The notes beneath the pieces are model-generated. The model was given only the letters and a program-made list of their open reading frames with translations. It was not told where the DNA came from and searched no databases. Below, in pieces: positions 7,785 through 15,808 of a stretch of DNA of 41,610 nt. Source of the stretch: Rikenellaceae bacterium (GTDB taxonomy: Bacteria > Bacteroidota > Bacteroidia > Bacteroidales > UBA932); assembly GCA_900769735.1 (NCBI GenBank), contig CAAGHY010000118.1:1-41610 (forward strand), given 5' to 3'. The translations under genes and the position numbers were made by a program. Position 1 is the stretch's first letter. The number at the start of each line of letters is the position of its first letter.

Positions 7785-7842
7785 CACATTGTTTGCATTA
7801 ACCTGTTGATGTTTATTGTTAAATTTGAAAGGGAATTGACTT

Positions 7843-10272
7843 ATGCTTTTACATTATTTCTCACTGGCACTAAGGAATCTGGCCAAATATAAAATCCAGA
7901 ATATTATATGCATTTTGGGATTGGCCACGGGAATTTTATGCTTTACAATATGTTTTTACATTACCCGCTATACACTTACTACAGACAGCTGCTTTCCCAA
8001 TAAGGAGAGGATAATACAAATACGTATGGAAGACACTGAATCCAATATCAGTTTTTCCGGTACATCTTCTGCAATGGTAGAGGAGCTCAGGAGTATGGAT
8101 ATCCCGCAATTGCAGAATATTGTAAGCATAGCCTATCCTAACCAGATGACATTCAACATTACCCTTTCGCAGGACCTTGTATTGCCGTATACTTTCCACA
8201 CAATTGAGACAGATGAGGAGTTCCTGCCAGTATATACTCCGGAAATAATCTCCGGAAGCTGGGAAAGTGCTGTCGCAATGCCAAATTCAATTGTAATGTC
8301 TGAGTCTGCAGCAATCAGGATATTTGGGAATGTGCACGATGCCATAGGCAAGAATATGACCCTTACACATCCTTTATGGTCGTCTCCTCCAACTACACGG
8401 CAAGACGGACGTATAAACTATACCATTGCTGCTGTAATGAAAGATATTCCCGGCAACAACTCCGTCTTATTCATGAATTCTCTGGATATATTGAGGCTCA
8501 ATGATTCTGAAGGAGTTATAAACTATATAAAACGCAATCCGCGCAAAATTTCAAGAACTACAGGTACAACTACTTATGTATTGTTGAGGGAAGGTTTTAC
8601 AAAAGAAGATTTTACAAAATGGCTTGCGGATAGGAACTATACATTCAAGACTATAGGCAAGGAGTGCAGAGTTAATGCAGAAAAAGCTAATTTGAATAGC
8701 GGCTTTCTGATTATAGCCATTATCACAGGTGTTATAGGACTTCTTGTACTGGCAACATCACTGCTGAACTTCTTCAACTTCCTGGTTGCTTCATTCTACA
8801 ACAAAACAAAAGAGTACTCCCTGAGGAAAGTGTATGGAGGAGAATTCTGGCATCTGTTCAAACAGCTTTATGTACAATCCTCTGTAATTGTGCTGCTGTC
8901 ATCACTGCTTATGCTCTCAATAATTGAAATATTGGGGGACAATGCATTCAATTTCTCCCCGGATATTTTACAGATAAATTTTCTGATGGAGAAAGGGACA
9001 ATGATTCAGCACGCTTTGCAATATACAGCATTCCTTCTTGTAATGTGCGCAATCATTTGCCTTCTCATAACCAGGAGACTCTACAGAATATCTTCATATT
9101 CCGGAGTAAAGCAGAATATTACGGCAAATAAAGTTACCGGAAGAAACATTATGCTCTGGTGGCAGATTTTCATTTGCTGGATATTTCTAGGTTTGGTGGG
9201 AGGACTGCTGATGCAGAGCAATGTAAGTTCCAGCATAATGTTCCCTGATCTCTCCAAAGAGATGAAAAACTCCATTGTAAGTGTTGATTTAAACTACACT
9301 TTTAAAAAGGAGTCCTGGAAAAGGGCAATGATAGAGAAAATCTCACAGCACTCAGCTGTGGAGGATGTCCTGATTACAGACATTTCATTATGTGAAGGAA
9401 TATCAGGCAATTCCACCATATATTGGGAAGGGGATGACAACAACTTTAAAAAGTGGAATGAAGTATATATTATGGTTGTTCCCGATAATTTCTTCAGATT
9501 TATGAACATTCCAATTGGAGAGGGAAAAGTATTTTCCACTGATAATGAAGTTTTAGCAGACAGAAGATTGCAAAAGAACTATGGAGCGGAAATTATTGGC
9601 AAATCATTCAGAATGAGTTTCGACAACAAATACTACAATATAACCGGACTATGTGAAACTGACTACACATATTCCCTATATGAAAAAGAAGCAATGGGGT
9701 TTGTATTTATGAAACGGGCAGAAAATGGATACCTTGAACATTGTTACCTGAAATGTGCCCCAACTGAGGTAAAGACTGTACAGAAATATGTTGATTCCAT
9801 TATGAGGGCTAACCTGCCTCAATCCATTGATTTCAAATCAACTACCCTTATGGAAGATATACACTCTGCACAGGTGGTTGAGTACACTCTCAGAAAAGTT
9901 CTTGTTTTCTTTGCAGTTGTGTGCATATTGATAACCATACTTGGTGTATACTCAAGCATAAGTATGGATACAGACAAAAGGGTAAGGGAAATTGCAATAA
10001 TGAAAGTACACGGTGCTATGGGCAGACATATAGCCTGGAAATTCACAAGACTTTATGCCATACTTCTGGGCACAAGCGCTATTACAGCCTTTCCACTGCT
10101 TTATGTGATTTTCCACTTCTGTGGCAGGATGTATGTACAATCCTTCCACTGCGGCCCACTGTTCTGGATTGTTCTGTTCCTGCTGCTCTCACTGCTGGTT
10201 GGAATGACAATCTGCTGGAAAGTAGCAGCAATAGTAAAAATCAATCCGGCCGAAATTATTGCACAAGAGTAA
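7843..10272 (+). CDS. FtsX-like ABC transporter permease
   Basis: An 809-residue permease with the duplicated MacB_PCD/FtsX architecture of Bacteroidota. Helix 1 is near 20-41, followed by a periplasmic domain and helices near 285-310, 345-365 and 393-412. The second half has helices near 436-457, 683-705, 732-760 and 774-797. The ribosome site AAGGGAA lies 9 bases before the ATG. The family usually acts in lipoprotein export, antimicrobial-peptide resistance or signalling with a separate ATPase; none is in the window. It is divergent from the sigma-54 regulator and preceded by a sigma-54-like promoter. It ends five bases before a perfect 53-bp palindrome. Substrate is unknown. Confidence 0.9.
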   Translation: MLLHYFSLALRNLAKYKIQNIICILGLATGILCFTICFYITRYTLTTDSCFPNKERIIQIRMEDTESNISFSGTSSAMVEELRSMDIPQLQNIVSIAYPNQMTFNITLSQDLVLPYTFHTIETDEEFLPVYTPEIISGSWESAVAMPNSIVMSESAAIRIFGNVHDAIGKNMTLTHPLWSSPPTTRQDGRINYTIAAVMKDIPGNNSVLFMNSLDILRLNDSEGVINYIKRNPRKISRTTGTTTYVLLREGFTKEDFTKWLADRNYTFKTIGKECRVNAEKANLNSGFLIIAIITGVIGLLVLATSLLNFFNFLVASFYNKTKEYSLRKVYGGEFWHLFKQLYVQSSVIVLLSSLLMLSIIEILGDNAFNFSPDILQINFLMEKGTMIQHALQYTAFLLVMCAIICLLITRRLYRISSYSGVKQNITANKVTGRNIMLWWQIFICWIFLGLVGGLLMQSNVSSSIMFPDLSKEMKNSIVSVDLNYTFKKESWKRAMIEKISQHSAVEDVLITDISLCEGISGNSTIYWEGDDNNFKKWNEVYIMVVPDNFFRFMNIPIGEGKVFSTDNEVLADRRLQKNYGAEIIGKSFRMSFDNKYYNITGLCETDYTYSLYEKEAMGFVFMKRAENGYLEHCYLKCAPTEVKTVQKYVDSIMRANLPQSIDFKSTTLMEDIHSAQVVEYTLRKVLVFFAVVCILITILGVYSSISMDTDKRVREIAIMKVHGAMGRHIAWKFTRLYAILLGTSAITAFPLLYVIFHFCGRMYVQSFHCGPLFWIVLFLLLSLLVGMTICWKVAAIVKINPAEIIAQE

Positions 10273-10276
10273 TTTA

Positions 10277-10329
10277 GGTATAATTGCCAAAAGTAGTTGG
10301 TGACACCAACTACTTTTGGCAATTATACC
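10277..10329. terminator. Perfect 53-bp palindrome between convergent genes, probable bidirectional terminator
   Basis: The 26-bp arms (10277-10302 and 10304-10329) are exact reverse complements around a single central base, so in RNA the loop is effectively GACAC. It fills almost all of the space between the permease stop (10272) and the M28 peptidase stop (10331). Neither side has a clear T-run, so an intrinsic terminator of the usual kind is not proven. Confidence 0.65.
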
Positions 10330-10330
10330 A

Positions 10331-11680
10331 TTATTTATGATACCTGTCCATAAGGTAAACCAGTTTGGTCATTGCTTTTGAGCAGGCTTTAAGTTCATCC
10401 TGGCTCACAACCTCAAAGTTGTCATTTGAGGCGTGGTGGTAAAGGAAGTAATCCTTGCTGTTGTCCGGCATGAACCAGCCGGCAACGGCGCCCAAATCCG
10501 TTGCGGTTGGGAAACGGTTGTAAACCTCACCTGCCCTTACAACTACCGGTCTCTCATAACCCAAATCCATATAGGTTCCAACAAAGGTGTTCAAATTTGC
10601 AATTTGGGTTGAATCACCGTAAAGGCCAACGCCGGTTGGCATACCTACACCTGAGTCAATCTCAATATGGTAAAGGTGGTTCTCACCTGCATCAGCTTTG
10701 TTTGCCGCATAAGTATGGATACCCTGAAGGCCAACCTCCTCATCCTGGTAAGGCATTACCCTGATTGTATTGTAAGGCTTGATGCCGTTCTCCTTGAAAG
10801 CACGCAAAATGTTCATAAGGATAACAACTCCCGAACCATCATCGTGTGCACCCTCAGCAATATGCCACGAGTCAAGGTGGGCAGTAACCATAATCACGTT
10901 CTCCGGGTGTACAGATCCTTTAATCTCACCAATTACATTGTTGCCTTTTCCCTGCTCCTCCCTGGTATATGAAGTTGAAGAGATGGCAAGCTTCACTTTT
11001 TTGTTCTCAGCAATAATCTGCGAAAGCTTATCAGCCTCTACAGTTGAAATTGCAATTGCAGGAATCTTCTCAGCATTCTTGCTGTAAGTTGTAGAACCGG
11101 TATGCGGATGCACATCATTGAACTGGGTAAGTGAGCGGATAACCACACCTTTTGCCCCCTTCTCTGCTGCAAGACCAGGACCAAGTCTGCGCTGCCAGCC
11201 TGCACGGCCATAATCATTGTGGCTTCTCATAGGATCATTGAAGAATACAATCTTGCCTTTCACATCAGCTTTCTCAAGCTCCTCACGGCTCTTTATCTCC
11301 ACCACACGCTCCTCAATCACCTTTCCGTCTGTACCCTGGGCAAGACCAAGGTTCACACTTGGAACAGCAATCCTCTCCTTGCCCAAAACAATCTCCACTG
11401 TACTTTCGCCTCCAAACCAGTTAGGCACCTCCACCTCCATAAGTGAAACCTCCGCACCAATCTGGGCAAACTCCTTAGCAAGGTACTCCTGGGCTTTCTT
11501 GTTGTTTTCGCTTCCCGACAATCTTGCAGGGTATTCTTTGCATAGTACCCACAAATTATGGGTCATAGCTGTATCATTCTGTATGAAACGGTCCAGTTTC
11601 TGCAAATTCTTGTTGTGGTCCTCCGCACAGCCTGCAAATACAGCAGCTGCCAGAAGCATAGATGCTAAAATCTTTTTCAT
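10331..11680 (-). CDS. M28-family zinc peptidase, lipoprotein
   Basis: A 449-residue protein with a lipoprotein signal (AAAVFAGC, Cys18), so it is anchored in the envelope. The M28 catalytic core shows the expected ligands: VTAHLDSW (first His), HDDGSG (bridging Asp), QDEEVG (catalytic and zinc Glu), IEIDSG (Asp) and a C-terminal HHASND (His). A protease-associated-like insert precedes the core. M28 enzymes are aminopeptidases or carboxypeptidases releasing single residues from peptides. It is the last gene of a minus-strand operon of exported hydrolases, six bases after the 5'-nucleotidase. Confidence 0.92.
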   Translation of the reverse strand: MKKILASMLLAAAVFAGCAEDHNKNLQKLDRFIQNDTAMTHNLWVLCKEYPARLSGSENNKKAQEYLAKEFAQIGAEVSLMEVEVPNWFGGESTVEIVLGKERIAVPSVNLGLAQGTDGKVIEERVVEIKSREELEKADVKGKIVFFNDPMRSHNDYGRAGWQRRLGPGLAAEKGAKGVVIRSLTQFNDVHPHTGSTTYSKNAEKIPAIAISTVEADKLSQIIAENKKVKLAISSTSYTREEQGKGNNVIGEIKGSVHPENVIMVTAHLDSWHIAEGAHDDGSGVVILMNILRAFKENGIKPYNTIRVMPYQDEEVGLQGIHTYAANKADAGENHLYHIEIDSGVGMPTGVGLYGDSTQIANLNTFVGTYMDLGYERPVVVRAGEVYNRFPTATDLGAVAGWFMPDNSKDYFLYHHASNDNFEVVSQDELKACSKAMTKLVYLMDRYHK

Positions 11681-11686
11681 ATAGTA

Positions 11687-13300
11687 TTAAAGTTTTGTTA
11701 TTCGTCCTTCGCTCTTTTTGTATTCTTCCCCAATGGTTCCCCCAATCATCTCCAGATATGCTGCAAGAATCTCCACATCCTGTCCAATATTGTCCTGCAG
11801 AAGCCGGGTATATCTGAAAATGCCGTCACATCCCATCTGTGTAATGGTGTAGTTTATTCCACCAAGAGTATATGTCCGCTGCGGATCCACCGGAAGATAT
11901 TTTCCGCTTTCCTTATCCAGCACCTGAACATCAGAAACTCTCCTTTCCCCATTCCCTATATGTGAGAAAAGATCCTTGCCGTCAAGCACCACCGGGGTTG
12001 CAACCGCCTGGTTCACTTTAAATTTCAAACCGCTCACCTGCATAAAGCTTCCGTTCCTTGCCGGCAAAGCCATAACTGAAACCTCAAGTGCATCCAACAG
12101 CTGCTGGCCTGTAATTGAAGCCTTGCAGGCAGTATTGTTGAAAGGAAAAACAGATATAAGTGTGTTGTAAGAAACCTCTCCGGCATTCAGGTCTGCCCTA
12201 ATGCCGCCTCCGTTGATCATTGCAATATCGGTATCAAGCACAGTGCGGAAAGCATCAGCGCAAAAATTTCCAATAGGCATCTCCATCTCCCTTACAAGCC
12301 ACTCTCCATCAGCATCCATTGCATTCATTGTTATTCCCGACAGTCCAATCACCTTTCTTCCAGCCTCCATTGCATTTTCTTTCACCTTTCCAACAACATT
12401 GAGCACTGAAGAATCTTTCTTGGCAGAGGATGTCTGCACCAGCCGGGCACTGAATTTACCATCTGTAGAGAGGGTAAGGATTCCAATATTCTGGAAGTAG
12501 CTTCCCGACGAACTCAGCAGTACCTCTTTCCTCTTTTTGTTCACTAAAGTGGTATCCTGTATAGTAATGTGTGAATGACCATCCAGAACTGCATCAATCC
12601 CGTAGGTATTGGCAATGAATTCAGTGGAGGTAGGGTAATCACCCTCTTTATCCGCTCCCAAGTGGCTTAGTGCCACCACATAATCTGCTCCGTTGCTGCG
12701 GACTTCATTTACATATCGTTGAATGGTTGGGAACAGGTCATCGGGAAGAAAAGAGTACTTTACATTGCCGTTTTCATCCCAGAAAGTTTTTGGGGAAACT
12801 GATGTTGCAGTGGCAGGGTTGCCAATTCCAATGAAGGCAATCTCCACCTTGCCGTATTTGAGTATAGTATAAGGTTTGTAAACCGGCTGGTTTGTGTGCA
12901 GATTTGTGAAATTTGCGCAAAGCACCTCAGAATTGAGCTTTTCTGTAAGAATGGAGTGCTGTTCCATTCCATAATCAAACTCGTGGTTGCCGGGCACTAC
13001 AATGTCATACCCAACCTGGTTCATTATATCAACAATCCCTTCACCTCTTGTAATGGTTCCAACAATATCCCCCTGCACAAAATCTCCGCTTGAAACGGTT
13101 GTAAGGTATGGCGTTTTGCCTGCCATTTCACCCTTCAGCCCTGCCATTGCAGCGTACCCCTCCATCTGGCAATGCGCATCAGTATCAAAAAGGATCACCA
13201 CCGGACTCTCAGGCACATCCGGCATCCTGCCGTTGCTGCATCCCGCCAAAAACCCCGCCAGTGCCGCCAGCACCACCAATATGTAAAGTGATTTCTTCAT
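11687..13300 (-). CDS. 5'-nucleotidase/UshA-like metallophosphatase, lipoprotein
   Basis: A 537-residue envelope lipoprotein (FLAGC, Cys21). The calcineurin-like domain shows its metal-binding motifs: FDTDAHC (a variant of the usual TNDxHG), GDFVQGD, GNHEFDYG, SHLGAD and DGHSH. The C-terminal 5_nucleot_C domain has NGGGIRADL and FPFNN. Such enzymes dephosphorylate nucleotides outside the cytoplasm for nucleoside and phosphate salvage. It sits between the peptide-deformylase homologue and the M28 peptidase in one operon. It carries an exact TCGGGAAGAA (12741-12750), encoding part of FLPDD. Confidence 0.92.
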   Translation of the reverse strand: MKKSLYILVVLAALAGFLAGCSNGRMPDVPESPVVILFDTDAHCQMEGYAAMAGLKGEMAGKTPYLTTVSSGDFVQGDIVGTITRGEGIVDIMNQVGYDIVVPGNHEFDYGMEQHSILTEKLNSEVLCANFTNLHTNQPVYKPYTILKYGKVEIAFIGIGNPATATSVSPKTFWDENGNVKYSFLPDDLFPTIQRYVNEVRSNGADYVVALSHLGADKEGDYPTSTEFIANTYGIDAVLDGHSHITIQDTTLVNKKRKEVLLSSSGSYFQNIGILTLSTDGKFSARLVQTSSAKKDSSVLNVVGKVKENAMEAGRKVIGLSGITMNAMDADGEWLVREMEMPIGNFCADAFRTVLDTDIAMINGGGIRADLNAGEVSYNTLISVFPFNNTACKASITGQQLLDALEVSVMALPARNGSFMQVSGLKFKVNQAVATPVVLDGKDLFSHIGNGERRVSDVQVLDKESGKYLPVDPQRTYTLGGINYTITQMGCDGIFRYTRLLQDNIGQDVEILAAYLEMIGGTIGEEYKKSEGRITKL

Positions 13301-13335
13301 TTATTGCTTTTATTGGGTGAGGGTTCCAAATAAGC

Positions 13336-13932
13336 TTAGTAAATAACCCTGTCGGTATAAAGTTTACCGTCAAGGCGGTCAATTTCGTGCTGGAAGATGC
13401 GGGCAGCGTAGTCACGGATAGTGTCCCTAACAATTTTCTGGGCCTCAAGGGAGAAATACTCCACCTCAATGGCATAAGCCCTCTCCACATATTCCTTTCT
13501 GCCAGGGATTGAAAGACATCCCTCCGGAAGAATCTCCACCTCTGGAGAATAGGTTACAATTCGGATATTAGGGTAAATCTCATACGGTGCTCCAGCTTTA
13601 TCAACCCTGCATACTGCAATCACAGCCTTGTTGATTCCAATCTGTGGGGCAGCAAGGCCTACTCCCCCGGCCACAGTATCCGAAACTGTGCGCAACATCC
13701 TCTCTGCAAGCACCTTGAAATCATCACTGTTAAGGGCTTTCTTTGTAAGGTTCATTGATGGTGCACGAAGCACCTCAAGCTCTGCTGGATTCTCTACAGT
13801 ATAGATATGCAACAGTTCCTGAGGATTGGAGTGAATGATCTCCAGGTCCTCTTTAGAGAAATTCTTCTCTCCGCTGCAGGAAACTGCAAAAACAGCGGCA
13901 GCCAATGCAAATACCTTGAATATCTTTTTCAT
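13336..13932 (-). CDS. Exported peptide-deformylase homologue with altered metal site
   Basis: A 198-residue protein of the polypeptide deformylase family: motif 1 GVGLAAPQ (90-97), motif 2 EGCLS (137-141, metal-ligand Cys139) and motif 3 QHEIDRLDG (181-189). Two things are odd. It begins with a lipoprotein signal (AAAVFAVSC, Cys19), whereas true deformylase acts on nascent chains in the cytoplasm. The second metal-ligand histidine of HExDH is Arg186. It may have lost deformylase activity or taken on a role on envelope peptides. It lies between an M14 peptidase (15-bp gap) and the 5'-nucleotidase (35-bp gap). The housekeeping def gene should be elsewhere. Confidence 0.88.
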   Translation of the reverse strand: MKKIFKVFALAAAVFAVSCSGEKNFSKEDLEIIHSNPQELLHIYTVENPAELEVLRAPSMNLTKKALNSDDFKVLAERMLRTVSDTVAGGVGLAAPQIGINKAVIAVCRVDKAGAPYEIYPNIRIVTYSPEVEILPEGCLSIPGRKEYVERAYAIEVEYFSLEAQKIVRDTIRDYAARIFQHEIDRLDGKLYTDRVIY

Positions 13933-13947
13933 AATACAAAAATCTAA

Positions 13948-15744
13948 TTATTTACCCATTACTCTCCAAACCGGATGCAGCTCATTGTTCTGGTGAGCCC
14001 TCTTGCGGACTATATCATAAAAATACATAAGGATTGCCTGCGGATTGGCAGCAAACTCTGCATCCTCACGCAATTTCTGCTCAAAAGCAGCCTTCAGCTG
14101 AGGGTCCTTTGCCAACATCTCACGTCCTTTCTCCTCCATATACTGAGGTCTGATCCAGAACTCGTTGCCTGCCTGAACACATACATTGAAGAATCCCCAA
14201 TAAGTGAGCGATCCCGGCGCTGCAGGCTCCAGCATCCACATTGCCACACGTGCTGCAGGCTGGTTCATATCAATATAAATGCTTCCTGCAGGGTATGTAA
14301 GTTTCTCCACCTGGGTTGTGAACTCAGCCTGAACAGGGATGCGTCCCTCACTCTGTCGGGAAGAAAATTTACCTCCCTTGTAGCGGTATGTCTCCACCTG
14401 AACCTCAGCAGCCTCCTGCATAACGGTATATTTCACACCGTGAAGATCAAGAAGTTCCACAACATTTTTCCACTGCGGCATAAGGATATATGCCTCAGGC
14501 AGCTTGATTGTGAAAGAGGGCTTATATGAAGCATATACAGGCATCTGAAGGGTAATTGGATCATTGTAATCGTGTGTTACCCATTCTCCTCCACTCAAAT
14601 CACTCTTTACAGTATCCCTGCCCCAACTCAAATAGTTTGCAACGTATGAAACCTCATCTGTAGCCTTGTACTGGAATCCGAAAGGCTCAACTCTGGATGC
14701 CGGAGAAGAGGTATATGCATCAGCCTCTGCAAGGCATTTCTGCAATGACTCCTTGTTGTCTGCCAGAATGCGGGCAGTTGCAATGAACGCCTCTACAGTT
14801 GCATCAACCCTCTGTTTGTATGGCTTGTAGATATGGTTCTCAATCAAAAGGGCCAATCTGTTGTGGGCTGCTGCATAACCCTGCGAATAACGGGGGTCAA
14901 AAGTATCAGGTACAAAACCGGTCTCAGGTGCATTGTATTTCTTGAAACTGCCGTAAGGGAAAATAGGATAGCCCGCCTTCTCCATCATACTGCACAACTG
15001 TTTCTCATAAATCCCGCTGCTCCATTTGGTAATGCCAGGCTCCATATTGTCAGTCATATTATCAATGGCATATGTCATGACATACTGGAAATCCGCACCA
15101 TTGGTAACGTGTACATCAATGAACATCTCAGGAAGCCAGTAATTGTACATCTTCAGCCAGGCTTTCATCTCAGGGGCGTCACCCTTAAGGAAATCCCTGT
15201 TCAGGTTCAGCTGCTGTGAAGTATTTCTGGTACCCAACTCCTCAGGTCCGTTCTGGTTGATACGGTTCAGCGCAGTAAAATTCTCGTGGCCGTCCACATT
15301 GAAAACCGGCACAAAAAGGAAACTCACATCATCCAGAACATCTATGTTCTTCTTCCCGATAACCATATCCCTCAAGAAAATCATTGAAGCATCCTTTCCG
15401 TCAGGCTCACCTGCGTGGATACAGCTCTCAATAAGGATAATCACCCTACCCTTTGCCCTGATTGCCTCTGGGGTAGTAAGACCGTCCTTGTCCACTATTA
15501 CAAGGGAAAGCTCCCTGCCAAGAGGGCTGGTACCGAACGAGGTATTGTGAACCATTGGAGATGCTTCCTCAAGTTTCTGGAAATATGCTTTTGTTTCAGC
15601 AAATTTTGGGGTTTTTACAAAATCCGACTTCTCACAATCGGTAATGAATTCCTTCATCTTTCTTGAGTTCCGGGCCTCAAGAGGAAGTGCAGCAGCACAC
15701 AAAAACGCAGCAACAGCCACACTCTTCATTATCTTCTTCATCAT
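13948..15744 (-). CDS. M14-family zinc carboxypeptidase, exported
   Basis: About 598 residues from the ATG at 15744 (a second ATG follows at 15741). The longer frame starts with TTG at 15771 and adds nine residues ahead of the signal peptide, so I reject it. After the signal peptide come the zinc motif HAGEPDG (HxxE), FNVDGHEN, the substrate-binding LNRDFL, the third ligand in FIDVH and a probable catalytic Glu in ALLIENH. A large C-terminal extension of unknown role follows. It is the first gene of the minus-strand hydrolase operon and divergent from a second M14 gene. It contains two exact TCGGGAAGAA copies (14356, 15350). Confidence 0.9.
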   Translation of the reverse strand: MMKKIMKSVAVAAFLCAAALPLEARNSRKMKEFITDCEKSDFVKTPKFAETKAYFQKLEEASPMVHNTSFGTSPLGRELSLVIVDKDGLTTPEAIRAKGRVIILIESCIHAGEPDGKDASMIFLRDMVIGKKNIDVLDDVSFLFVPVFNVDGHENFTALNRINQNGPEELGTRNTSQQLNLNRDFLKGDAPEMKAWLKMYNYWLPEMFIDVHVTNGADFQYVMTYAIDNMTDNMEPGITKWSSGIYEKQLCSMMEKAGYPIFPYGSFKKYNAPETGFVPDTFDPRYSQGYAAAHNRLALLIENHIYKPYKQRVDATVEAFIATARILADNKESLQKCLAEADAYTSSPASRVEPFGFQYKATDEVSYVANYLSWGRDTVKSDLSGGEWVTHDYNDPITLQMPVYASYKPSFTIKLPEAYILMPQWKNVVELLDLHGVKYTVMQEAAEVQVETYRYKGGKFSSRQSEGRIPVQAEFTTQVEKLTYPAGSIYIDMNQPAARVAMWMLEPAAPGSLTYWGFFNVCVQAGNEFWIRPQYMEEKGREMLAKDPQLKAAFEQKLREDAEFAANPQAILMYFYDIVRKRAHQNNELHPVWRVMGK

Positions 15745-15768
15745 AATCCAAGATTTTTTATAATGCCC

Positions 15769-15804
15769 CAAAATTAATTATTTTTGTATAGAATAATACC
15801 AAAA
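15769..15804 (-). promoter_or_regulatory. Bacteroidota-type promoter for the minus-strand M14 operon
   Basis: On the minus strand the -33 TTTTG (15804-15800) and the -7 TAATTTTG (15776-15769) are separated by 23 bases, close to the TTTG/TAnnTTTG consensus. The start would be near 15762. Confidence 0.5.
15779..15786 (+). promoter_or_regulatory. Bacteroidota -7 element for the plus-strand M14 gene
   Basis: TATTTTTG matches TAnnTTTG and would start transcription near 15793, 16 bases before the ATG. No good -33 TTTG is visible. It lies two bases from the divergent -7 element, so the two promoters probably compete. Confidence 0.45.
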
Positions 15805-15808
15805 CATT

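Noticed and set aside
7628..7798. Longer start of the response regulator
   Set aside because: The extra 57 residues have no homology-like pattern and would cover the enhancer and promoter region; the receiver domain begins at the ATG pair at 7627/7624.
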